DNA of 19,489 bases from UBA1124 sp963933095. Its GTDB lineage: Bacteria; Pseudomonadota; Gammaproteobacteria; Pseudomonadales; Cellvibrionaceae. The DNA lies in assembly GCA_963933095.1 (NCBI GenBank), contig CAWVSV010000045.1, positions 1 through 19,489 on the forward strand, read 5' to 3'. Below are positions 1 to 6,967 of this stretch, piece after piece (position 1 is the first letter of the stretch; every line of letters begins with the position of its first letter). The translations under genes and the position numbers were made by a program. The notes under the pieces are model-generated. The model worked only from the letters and a program-made list of their open reading frames with translations, ran no database searches and was not told the DNA's origin.

Positions 1-126
1 ACACATGGCTGGAATGTCAGCTTAAATTGTTATGCACTTCGGTGTTGAATCTGCCTTACTATTTAAGAGCAGTATTCAACTTTTTCACTCAGGTAAATTT
101 GCTGGTCTATTACCACCTCTTTAATA

Positions 127-1380
127 TTAGCATTTCACCTTTGGTATCTCTTTCCAGCGCGTTGTATAAGCTGGGCTTAGCAGCTCTTGTCGCATAGACC
201 AAGGGCTCTGGATGCCCTCGGCTGCGACATGTGCAGTGTGTCGACCAAACTTCTTATTTATCCCATCAAGACATTTCATTAGCGCCTGTGATTTTTTTGT
301 TTGACCTTGGCAGAACAAATCTACCTGTACGTTTTCAGGGCTGCACAACTCCACAATCCCGACACCGGTTTTGGCGTAGGCATACCCAGGTCTATACAGC
401 TTTTCGATGGCACTGATAACACTGGACTCAATGATGCGAGAGTCATTGGTGGGGTATGGCATTTGCACAGTCAGGGCGTTGTAATAATAATCGTCACTAT
501 GGCGGCTGGTCTGCACAAATACCTGTAGGGTTTTGGCGAGTGAATTCTGGGCGCGGAGCTTCTCTGCTGCTCGTCCTGCATAGAGACAGGCGGCCTGCTG
601 TAGCTCGATCAAGGCATAGACTTTTTGCCCGAAAGAGCGAGTCGAGTAGATCTGTTTTTTCGGTGCAGGAACTTCTTCTATCGGCAGGCATGATTCTCCG
701 TTGAGCTCAGCAATGGTTTTCTCAATACCGACGCTAAATTGTTTCCGAAGTTGTTTGCTGTCGGCGTCTGCTAGTTCTGCAATAGTGGTAATGCCTAACT
801 CAATAAGGCGTTTATTCATACGAGATCCAATACCCCAGACCTCGGCTACCGGTAGACGCTTTAATAGCCAGCGCCATTTTTGCGGTTCATCAAGTACACA
901 GACCCCATTGGTACTCGTTATTCTTTTTGCGGCATGATTTGCCAGCTTCGCCAAGGTCTTGGTCGGAGCTATACCTACACCTACAGGCATTCTGACTTCC
1001 TTCCACAGTTTATCTTTCATCGCCATGCCATATTTTTTGAGATCAACCTGCATGCCTTCAAGCTCCAGAAACATCTCATCAATGCTGTACACCTCAACTT
1101 TTGGGGAGAATGCCCGTAGTGTCTGCATTACTCGATTCGAGGTGTCTCCATAGAGAGGATAATTGCTAGAAAAGACGTGGACATTGTTCTGCTCTAGAAA
1201 GGGCTTTAACTTAAAGTAGGGATCAAAACCACCGATGCCCAGAGCCTTAGCTTCTTTGTTTTTGGCTACGATACAGCCGTCATTATTTGACAGTACCACA
1301 ATCGGCTTACCCCGCAGATCGGGTCTGAATATTTGCTCACAACTGGCATAGCAAGAGTTGCAATCAACAAGCGCAAACAT
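127..1380 (-). CDS. umuC: UmuC, catalytic subunit of translesion DNA polymerase V
   Basis: This is a 417-aa Y-family DNA polymerase that, with processed UmuD, copies past DNA lesions during the SOS response. The N-terminus carries the palm motif FALVDCNSCYASCE, with metal ligand D6. The second catalytic motif, YSIDE, gives D101 and E102, the same numbering as in E. coli UmuC. A helix-hairpin-helix region lies around 175-210 and a little-finger domain around 240-350. The C-terminal ~50 residues match the DUF4113 tail typical of UmuC. The length is normal for the family (about 420 aa). The start is 2 nt after the umuD stop, and GAGG about 7 nt upstream serves as ribosome site, so the two genes are cotranscribed from the umuD promoter. 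No frameshift or missing active-site residue is seen. Confidence 0.97.
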   Translation of the reverse strand: MFALVDCNSCYASCEQIFRPDLRGKPIVVLSNNDGCIVAKNKEAKALGIGGFDPYFKLKPFLEQNNVHVFSSNYPLYGDTSNRVMQTLRAFSPKVEVYSIDEMFLELEGMQVDLKKYGMAMKDKLWKEVRMPVGVGIAPTKTLAKLANHAAKRITSTNGVCVLDEPQKWRWLLKRLPVAEVWGIGSRMNKRLIELGITTIAELADADSKQLRKQFSVGIEKTIAELNGESCLPIEEVPAPKKQIYSTRSFGQKVYALIELQQAACLYAGRAAEKLRAQNSLAKTLQVFVQTSRHSDDYYYNALTVQMPYPTNDSRIIESSVISAIEKLYRPGYAYAKTGVGIVELCSPENVQVDLFCQGQTKKSQALMKCLDGINKKFGRHTAHVAAEGIQSPWSMRQELLSPAYTTRWKEIPKVKC

Positions 1381-1382
1381 TG

Positions 1383-1811
1383 CTAACCTCGGCGTAGGTG
1401 GTGGATTGCGTGTGCTACGACGCCCTCAATGATCAAATCGGTTTCATCCGGTAGAGGTATCGCAGGGTACTCAGGGTTGGCGGCTAGCAATTGGCGATTA
1501 TTGATGTCGAAAATTTTACAGGTTAGCTCGCCATCCACGCTCGCGATCACTGTGTCGCCCTGTTCTGCAGTGAGGGATCGATCGATCACCAGTAGGTCAC
1601 CGTTATAGATACCTACGCCCTGCATAGAGTCCCCGCAAGCTCTGGCGAAGTAGGTGCTGCTGGGACGCTGTATAAGATGCTCGTTTAGATCTAGGCCTCG
1701 GTCGACATGATCTTCTGCTGGCGATGGGAAACCCGCTGCCACGCCGCAGCTGTAGAGTGGCAGGGTTAGCTTGATGGGAACGCATGATGGAGTTAATGCT
1801 TGGAGTATCAT
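1383..1811 (-). CDS. umuD: UmuD, self-cleaving S24 peptidase subunit of Pol V
   Basis: This 142-aa protein is the regulatory subunit of polymerase V. RecA filaments trigger its self-cleavage to active UmuD'. The cleavage site is A26-G27 (within GVAAGFPSP), an Ala-Gly bond as in LexA and MucA rather than the Cys-Gly of E. coli UmuD. The catalytic dyad is visible: Ser62 in GDSM and Lys99 in ELTCKI. The spacing and the flanking sequences YFARACGDSM and DGELT match E. coli UmuD closely. It is the first gene of a leftward umuDC operon. The start codon lies only 7-9 nt downstream of a LexA-type operator. No good Shine-Dalgarno is visible before the ATG; that stretch is AT-rich. Confidence 0.96.
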   Translation of the reverse strand: MILQALTPSCVPIKLTLPLYSCGVAAGFPSPAEDHVDRGLDLNEHLIQRPSSTYFARACGDSMQGVGIYNGDLLVIDRSLTAEQGDTVIASVDGELTCKIFDINNRQLLAANPEYPAIPLPDETDLIIEGVVAHAIHHLRRG

Positions 1812-1818
1812 AATTTTT

Positions 1819-1838
1819 AGCTGGTTAAATATACAGTA
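1819..1838 (-). promoter_or_regulatory. LexA operator (SOS box) of umuDC
   Basis: Positions 1821-1836 read CTGG-N8-ACAG on the plus strand, that is CTGT-N8-CCAG towards umuD. This is one base from the gammaproteobacterial LexA consensus CTGT-N8-ACAG, with the expected AT-rich core (ATATTTAA). On the minus strand a TATACT -10-like hexamer overlaps its upstream edge, so LexA would cover the promoter. No convincing -35 at 16-18 bp spacing is seen. Location directly upstream of umuD makes the function nearly certain. Confidence 0.88.
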
Positions 1839-2151
1839 TAGCGGATGATGGCTCAGAGTCCATTGCCAAAGGTGTAGATACCCTAGTAACTAATAAGGTT
1901 GTATGGTCCGAATGGGTATAGTGGATTTAGTACTGATGACCTCAGTGAGGCTGGCTAGCATCGTTATCATACGATTCGCTCTGGTAGTTGACTTACGACT
2001 TAAAGAGGTTATTCGTGAGATTTGAGCTAAGCTGGCTATTGAGTTGTGAGCGAGCTTAACTGGCCATGAAATAGCGATAGTTTTTTTGTTCGGAAAATAA
2101 CCTTGAGACCACCTATCACAGAGCTGCTTTTATCTAATAAGGAATATAGAT
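1839..2151. other. Intergenic stretch between umuD and the broken binding-protein gene
   Basis: About 310 bp with no supported gene. It holds a short perfect palindrome, CCTCAGTGAGG (1940-1950), and near its right end an AAGGA ribosome site (2139-2143) that belongs to the pseudogene starting at 2152. The open frame on the minus strand at 2036-2230 has no ribosome site and no family resemblance. I see no terminator or RNA gene. Confidence 0.5.
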
Positions 2152-2948
2152 TTGAAATACAGTTTAAAAATAATAGGCTACTTACTGATGGCCTATTTAG
2201 GCGCTTTAGGTATTGCTCAAGCTGAGTCAACTTTAGCCCATGTGCAGTTAGTCACAGAAGACAGCTGGCCGCCCTATTCTGACGTAAATGGCTAGGGGCT
2301 AGCTACTGATTTAGTGAGTGCTGCCTATCTTGCTGTAGGCAAATGTGTAACTGTTGATGTCATGCCCTATGCTCGCGTGTAGCGGCACACTAGAGTTGGC
2401 TTGGTTGATGGCGGTTACAATGTGACGCGCCAAGCCTCTATCGAAGGGATGTTTTTATTTGGCAATGAAGTGTTGTTTAGCGCGCCGGCATCATTTTTCT
2501 TTAAAGTAGGAAGCCGTGCCTATTACAAATTCTATGCTGACCTGCCCAATGATATACGTGTGGGTTTAATTATCGACTATAAGTATGGCGATATTTATGA
2601 AAAAATGCTCATCGATTTAATGAATTTCGCGTGTCAAAGCAGAGTTAGCTAATTAAAACTGGCCGTATTGATGCGGCGATTATGTTTGATAAAGTAGCGG
2701 AATATATACTGCGCGAGCTCGATCTTTCTATTGATTCCATTGACAAAGGTTTTCTGAACCATATCAGTGATATCTATGTGGCTTTTTCATTGAAGCGCTC
2801 ATCTTTCTCCGGTTATGCTAAATTGCTAGATCAAGGATTGCGCCTTTACGTGAAACTGGTGAATACCAAACGTTGGTTGAAGAGTCCTTGCGAGAAAATT
2901 AGTTATTTAAACGCTATTAAAATTAACGAATTTATAGTTATTTTTTAA
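2152..2948 (+). pseudogene. Broken periplasmic solute-binding protein (SBP_bac_3-like)
   Basis: Reading from TTG at 2152, 8 nt after an AAGGA ribosome site, gives a signal peptide ending around IAQAES. The classical start of a family 3 periplasmic binding protein follows (VQLVTEDSWPPYSD...). The frame is interrupted by TAG at 2293-2295 (codon 48) and TAG at 2380-2382 (codon 77), and ends at TAA 2650-2652. Homology-like text continues in another frame from about 2649 (LIKTGRIDAAIMFDK...) to the stop ending at 2948. That requires a frameshift near 2645-2652. Intact relatives bind amino acids or similar small solutes in the periplasm. Here the product cannot be made, so this is a decayed gene. 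TAG is used as a normal stop elsewhere in the window (umuD and the RND gene), so recoding is unlikely. Confidence 0.82.
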
Positions 2949-3069
2949 TTTCGGGCCATTTAAATATCTACATTTAAATGTTGTTTAGCTACACAATCTA
3001 CCGCTTGCCACAATACATCCATAACAGCTGTAATATAGTTTCTATGGCTTTTTAATTAGTGATTGTTTA

Positions 3070-3096
3070 AAGGTGACAATATCTAAGGTGACAATA
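3070..3096. repeat. 12-bp direct repeat spanning the stop codon of the 3083-3976 gene
   Basis: AAGGTGACAATA occurs at 3070-3081 and again at 3085-3096, offset 15 bp. On the minus strand the second copy forms the last codons before the TAG stop and the first copy lies just after it. This suggests a small slippage duplication that may have moved the stop. Confidence 0.7.
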
Positions 3097-3976
3097 ATTT
3101 CCAGTCTTTAACCCTGGCATTAATGACTCCTGCCGATCTGTAGGCCGCATTAATTTCACCATCGGCTTTTAGTTGAGTAATGCCGCGTTCAACGCAGTTC
3201 CAGGCGCGCGCCCCTGCAGCATTTTTTAGACTAAACAACCAGCGGCGCTGGCATGGCATATTGAGTTTAATTCCCGCTACCGGATAGAGTTTAATATTGC
3301 CTCTCTCCAAAGCCATACCAGCGGTGCTCTGAAACGGCGCCAACATAAAGTCGGAGCGGCCGCCTTGGATCATTTTTACTATGCTAGGCCAGTGGTTTTG
3401 GTAGTAAATATGCTGCAAATTAAGTGACTTGAGCAAATTAATATCGTCGACCCAGAGCGGACTGGCCACGGCGGTCAGCGTTTTGAAATCGACTAGTTTA
3501 TCGATCTTCATTTGCGCGCCTGCCTTGCTGCTGTAAATTCCCACCTCAAGCGACTCGGCTATGGCGCTGCTCTGGTGCAAATAGCGGCCACTAATATCAT
3601 CACCGTTGGGCCACCAGGCGGTGTCACTGACGCTGGCATGGGCTTTTTCGATTAGCAAGGATGTGCGTGTATGGTCATGGCTTTTCATTTGGACATAGCG
3701 GTAGGGACCAGGGCAGCCGCCGAGGCTAAGAGCGCGGTGGAGTAGTAGAACTTCGGCGTCCTCGCGATCTATCCCATAGCGTCCTTGCTCAATAATTTCA
3801 GCGGGGTCTAGTGTGGCGGAATAATGGCGCAGCTGGAGTAACCTTCTTTCCTCAATTAGCAGGCTGATTTGAGCGGGTTCAAGATTGCTGTCAGCGAAGA
3901 TTACTGGGCTGAATGAGACCAGTGATACGATAATCAGCCGTCGCAGGTAAAAAGCGCAAAGGCGATAGAGCGACAT
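3083..3976 (-). CDS. Exported periplasmic binding-protein-like protein, function unknown
   Basis: The chosen start (ATG at 3976) gives 297 aa beginning MSLYRLCAFYLRRLIIVSLV, a basic then hydrophobic signal peptide ending near FADS. The frame stays open upstream to an ATG at 4063, but that would put 29 polar residues before the signal, so I prefer 3976; neither start has a clear ribosome site. The C-terminal half looks like lobe II of a type 2 periplasmic binding fold, with SDFMLAPFQST, a basic ligand-side segment around CQRRWLFSLK, and a final AYRSAGVINARVKDWKLL. It may sense or bind a small solute, but the ligand is unknown. It faces the broken binding-protein gene tail to tail. No transporter permease or sensor kinase is adjacent. 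Confidence 0.72.
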   Translation of the reverse strand: MSLYRLCAFYLRRLIIVSLVSFSPVIFADSNLEPAQISLLIEERRLLQLRHYSATLDPAEIIEQGRYGIDREDAEVLLLHRALSLGGCPGPYRYVQMKSHDHTRTSLLIEKAHASVSDTAWWPNGDDISGRYLHQSSAIAESLEVGIYSSKAGAQMKIDKLVDFKTLTAVASPLWVDDINLLKSLNLQHIYYQNHWPSIVKMIQGGRSDFMLAPFQSTAGMALERGNIKLYPVAGIKLNMPCQRRWLFSLKNAAGARAWNCVERGITQLKADGEINAAYRSAGVINARVKDWKLLSP

Positions 3977-4063
3977 GATTAGCGGTTTAGGGTTGTTGAT
4001 ATGCAAAATTCCCTGATTAGTCTCAGTAGAGTGTTTGTGGTTTGGGTATTCAAGCCTCCGCAC

Positions 4064-4494
4064 GCTAAGGGTAAGCGCTGTGCATTTTGTTACTTTATAG
4101 TAGCACCAACTGCGGTTAGCAGCTGACTGTAATAAAACCGTCTTTAGGGTTGTTGTTCTGTTGATGTCTGACTTGGCTAATCCGGTAGCTGCATAGGCAC
4201 AAAAAATAAATAGCAGAGGGCGCCTACATATAGCCCGAATAATTTTAGTACAAGCCTGTATCTTGCTTTTTAAAGATAACTCTAAAATTTATCGATAAAG
4301 AGTAATCCTGCCCAGTAGAAGCAATGCAAACAAATAGCTTAGCCTCTTCTCTTTCTCAAAGGCTGTATATATCGCCTATAGTGGATCTCCTTCAACACAT
4401 TAGGTCGACGTTTGATAAGATAATTCAGTAACAGAGTCTAGCCAAATGTTGAGTTAGGCCGCTCGATAGCCTCGAACGTCCTACAGCTAGTGAG
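4064..4494. other. Intergenic, no supported gene
   Basis: About 430 AT-rich bases with stops in all frames. It should contain the leftward promoter of the exported protein gene, but no convincing -35/-10 pair is visible. A 13-bp direct repeat (TTTAGGGTTGTTG) occurs at about 4143-4155 and at about 3986-3998, just upstream of the ATG at 3976. Confidence 0.4.
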
Positions 4495-4686
4495 TTGGTA
4501 TATACCACCGGTGTCATTTTCAGCGAGTGCGCTGTTGCCGCGTTAGGCGCCAAGTCATTAACGCATGGGCCATGTTGGTGGCGAGTTTGCGAGCGGTTCC
4601 AATTAATGTTGGCTGAGCCGCTCAGCGGGCTGCAAATTGCCGGTATGAGTATTACACTAGCGGCTATATTTATAAATGGTAACAAC
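4495..4686 (+). pseudogene. Probable remnant of a DMT/EamA transporter C-terminus
   Basis: The stretch 4609-4686 translates as LAEPLSGLQIAGMSITLAAI followed by FINGNN. This strongly resembles the last re-entrant loop (GEPLS..Q..G..LI..G..L) of EamA-type drug/metabolite transporters. Immediately upstream, a different frame (about 4569-4613) reads AMLVASLRAVPINV, like the preceding transmembrane helix, which implies a frameshift near 4610. No start codon with a ribosome site and no full-length frame are present, so this is at best a decayed fragment. The call rests on a short hydrophobic match. Confidence 0.35.
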
Positions 4687-4699
4687 CGGAGGAAAAATA

Positions 4700-5101
4700 A
4701 TGGAAGACGTCATTGAAGAGCTGCGCGACTGCGCTGAAACTGTGCCAGTGGCTTTAGATTTGCCGGACATGGACCAAATCGTTGAGGCTGAAGAGGTCAT
4801 TCTCATCGGTCTGCCATATGAGTTTAAGCAGTTTGAGTTAGAAGTTAGCGATTTGGTTATCGGCTCGCTAGAGCCGGTCACTATTGCCGACCCGTCCTCG
4901 CATACCTATCTGCCCGAAGTTACGGCCCAAGCCTGGAACGATGGTCTGCCACGCGAGTATATTCCGCTATGCCAGAGCGGTGCAGATTACTACTGTGTCG
5001 ACGAGCAGGGCACGGTTAAATTTTGGTGCGAAGAGGTAATTACCGAGCAGGAGTGGGAAACCGTGTGGCACTGGGCCCGCGATGTATGGATGCTGTCTTA
5101 G
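4700..5101 (+). CDS. SMI1/KNR4 (SUKH) family protein
   Basis: The start is the ATG at 4700, 6 nt after a strong GGAGGA ribosome site (4688-4693), giving 133 aa; the frame is open 24 nt further upstream but without a site. The sequence fits the short gammaproteobacterial SMI1/KNR4 group: an acidic N-terminus (MEDVIEELRDCAETVPVALD), LIGLPYEFKQFEL, the core LEPVTIADPSSHTYLPE, then GADYYCVDEQGTVKFW and a C-terminal EWETVWHWARDVW. The SUKH superfamily contains immunity proteins that neutralise secreted or contact-delivered toxins. No polymorphic toxin, Rhs or secretion gene lies in this window, so the role could equally be a solitary housekeeping one. The protein is soluble with no signal peptide. 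Acidity and length are normal. Confidence 0.88.
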   Translation: MEDVIEELRDCAETVPVALDLPDMDQIVEAEEVILIGLPYEFKQFELEVSDLVIGSLEPVTIADPSSHTYLPEVTAQAWNDGLPREYIPLCQSGADYYCVDEQGTVKFWCEEVITEQEWETVWHWARDVWMLS

Positions 5102-5266
5102 CTAAAGACTCGTTATTTGATCGTAAATTTGAGTATGGTTGTGGAATTTGATGTTAAGAGTGAAGATAAAGTCCACCACTACGAATTGGATATTTAAGGC
5201 ATAGGCAATGACGCGGCCTATTTTAACGCTTCTCTTTGAGCTGAGTTAATTGATGGGGTCTGTGGT

Positions 5267-5983
5267 TTAGAGCAGCGCGCCGTTAAATGCCTGTAATTTT
5301 TGCGGAGTATCGGTAAACACGCCGTCCACACCCAGCTCGCTCAGTGCTTGCCAATCGTCCGAGTAATTAATGGTGTAGACCCACACCAAGTAACCGCGCC
5401 GGTGGGCATCGCTGATCATGGCCTGATCGACGGCGGCTATATGCAGGCCTAATACATGTGGCTCTAACGGCTCGCATTGGGCAGCTTGGTCGAGCGGTAG
5501 CCCCGCCAGTAACACTCCGCGCTTGAGTCTCGGCAGTGCCCGTTTTAGTTGCAGCAGTTGGCGCTGGTCAAAGCTCGATACTAGGTAGTTGTCTAGCGAT
5601 GTGCTGCTGTTATTGCAATAGTGAGTTAGTTCTTTGATTAGCTGGGCGATGCAGTTTGGGCCTTTGATCTCAATATTAACTAGGCATTGATCACCGACTA
5701 ATTTGAGCACCTGAGGCAGAGTGGGAATCGACTCGCCATTACCTAGGGTCAGGCTGCGCAAAGTGTTGAGGGGTTGTTTGCATAAAAGGCCTGTCCCTGA
5801 GTACAGGCGTCCCAAACGACGATCGTGAGTGACCCATATTTGCTCATGAGCCTGCCAGATATCGATTTCTATTGCGTCGACCCCCAGAGCTAGGCTATGA
5901 CGAATAGCGGCGAGGCTGTTTTCGGGGGTATTGTCACGGTCGAGATAACCGCCGCGGTGGGCGATACAGGTTAACGGTGGCAT
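5267..5983 (-). CDS. Glycerophosphodiester phosphodiesterase
   Basis: This 238-aa, UgpQ-like enzyme hydrolyses glycerophosphodiesters to glycerol-3-phosphate and an alcohol. The catalytic and metal-binding signature is complete: H9-R10 (AHRGG), E21-N22 (TPENS), E39 and D41 (AIEIDIW), H53-D54 (VTHDRRLGR), and E105/K107 (NIEIKG). The TIM-barrel C-terminus closes with VDGVFTDTP. There is no signal peptide, so it should be cytosolic and act on deacylated phospholipid head groups. The length matches the short bacterial GDPD family. It is transcribed leftward alone. No glycerol-3-phosphate transporter gene is adjacent. The ribosome site before ATG 5983 is weak. Confidence 0.95.
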   Translation of the reverse strand: MPPLTCIAHRGGYLDRDNTPENSLAAIRHSLALGVDAIEIDIWQAHEQIWVTHDRRLGRLYSGTGLLCKQPLNTLRSLTLGNGESIPTLPQVLKLVGDQCLVNIEIKGPNCIAQLIKELTHYCNNSSTSLDNYLVSSFDQRQLLQLKRALPRLKRGVLLAGLPLDQAAQCEPLEPHVLGLHIAAVDQAMISDAHRRGYLVWVYTINYSDDWQALSELGVDGVFTDTPQKLQAFNGALL

Positions 5984-6055
5984 AGGTGCGGCTCTAATAC
6001 TTTAAGCATTACGCTTTAAATTGTAGGCATAAATTATCAACTCTGAGACGCAGTT

Positions 6056-6221
6056 ATGCAAAAACATAAAAAGTTAACCCCCGGCGGCATTCTGTTACCG
6101 GCATTGGTTTTTTTCAGTGGCGGCCGATACGGCTAAGCTGCAGAGTAAAGTGGATACAATATTTGAGGCCGCGCGGCGGCAAAAATATCTTCAAGGTGAC
6201 GGGTATAAAAGTTTCGATTAA
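6056..6221 (+). pseudogene. Small secreted peptide gene interrupted at a T7 run
   Basis: From ATG 6056 the frame gives MQKHKKLTPGGILLPALVFF, a good signal peptide, then stops at 6134 after 26 residues. If one T of the seven-T run at 6108-6114 is removed, translation continues as FFSVAADTAKLQSKVDTIFE and on to TAA at 6219-6221. That gives a 54-aa product with a plausible signal-peptidase site after SVA. This could be a recent frameshift, a homopolymer sequencing error, or slippage at the T tract. The ribosome site is weak (GAG at about 6044). I do not recognise the family. The stop lies 23 bp before the amidotransferase start, so the two may share a transcript. Confidence 0.45.
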
Positions 6222-6244
6222 CAGCAGCAAGGGGTGGTGTTTTG

Positions 6245-6964
6245 ATGTCTAAGTCAGTGACTCAGTCTGTGCTTAAGCGTGTACATTATTTTCAACACGT
6301 TGAGTTTGAGGGCTTGGGTAATATAGAGCCGCTATTGGCCGCCCATAATTGCCAGCTTCAGTCCACCCGTTGGTTTGCGGGAGAGCAGGCACCAGCGAGT
6401 GACAGCTATGATGTATTGATTGTCATGGGTGGCCCTATGGGTATCTTTGATTACCACTTGTACCCGTGGCTGAAAGCGGAAAAGTTAGCGCTAAAGGCGG
6501 CCATCAGCGCCGGTAAAAAGGTGTTGGGTGTGTGCCTGGGCGCGCAGTTGATCGCCGATGTTTTAGGCGCGACGGTCAGTAAAAATTCAGCTCGTGAAAT
6601 TGGCTGGTTTGCTCTGCAATCGAGCCCTGAGCTGCAATCGAGTCGGTGGAGCAAGGTGTTCCCTGAGCGCTTTAAACCCCTGCACTGGCATGGCGACACT
6701 TTTACTATTCCCTTAGGTGCTGTACCGGTGGGTAGTAGTAAGGCTTGTGCCAATCAGGGGTTTATTCTTGAAGATCGTATTGTGGCGCTGCAGTTTCATC
6801 TGGAGCTAGCCCCCAGTGCTTTGGCTACCTTATGCGCAGCTTGTGCCAATGAGCTCGATGGCTCGGCTTTTGTGCAGAGCCCAGCGAAAATGTTGGCAGC
6901 TGATTGCCATTTTGTCGCTAGCGAAGCGATTCTGCGGCCCCTTATCACGCGGCTGCTGTGTTGA
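6245..6964 (+). CDS. Class I glutamine amidotransferase (GATase1) family protein
   Basis: This 239-aa stand-alone GATase1 domain resembles the amidotransferase half of GMP synthase but lacks the synthetase part. Visible motifs are the oxyanion loop VMGGPMGI, the nucleophile elbow GVCLGAQL with C97, and QFHLEL with catalytic H185 and E187 (numbered from ATG 6245). Family members hydrolyse glutamine and pass ammonia to an acceptor, or act as gamma-glutamyl hydrolases; the acceptor here is unknown. A TTG at 6242 directly before the ATG could also start translation, and AAGGGG at 6229-6234 fits either. It converges with the hypothetical gene at 6968, with only 3 bp between stops and no visible terminator. 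Confidence 0.92.
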   Translation: MSKSVTQSVLKRVHYFQHVEFEGLGNIEPLLAAHNCQLQSTRWFAGEQAPASDSYDVLIVMGGPMGIFDYHLYPWLKAEKLALKAAISAGKKVLGVCLGAQLIADVLGATVSKNSAREIGWFALQSSPELQSSRWSKVFPERFKPLHWHGDTFTIPLGAVPVGSSKACANQGFILEDRIVALQFHLELAPSALATLCAACANELDGSAFVQSPAKMLAADCHFVASEAILRPLITRLLC

Positions 6965-6967
6965 GCC

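Noticed and set aside
2036..2230. 64-codon minus-strand frame overlapping the pseudogene start
   Set aside because: Lies antisense to the pseudogene's ribosome site and signal peptide; no support.
2293..2382. Two in-frame TAG codons as sign of amber recoding (pyrrolysine or suppressor)
   Set aside because: TAG ends umuD, the 3083-3976 gene and the RND gene normally, and the same gene also carries a frameshift, so decay is the simpler reading.
4425..4685. 86-codon minus-strand frame
   Set aside because: Antisense to the transporter-like remnant; no ribosome site; composition not protein-like.
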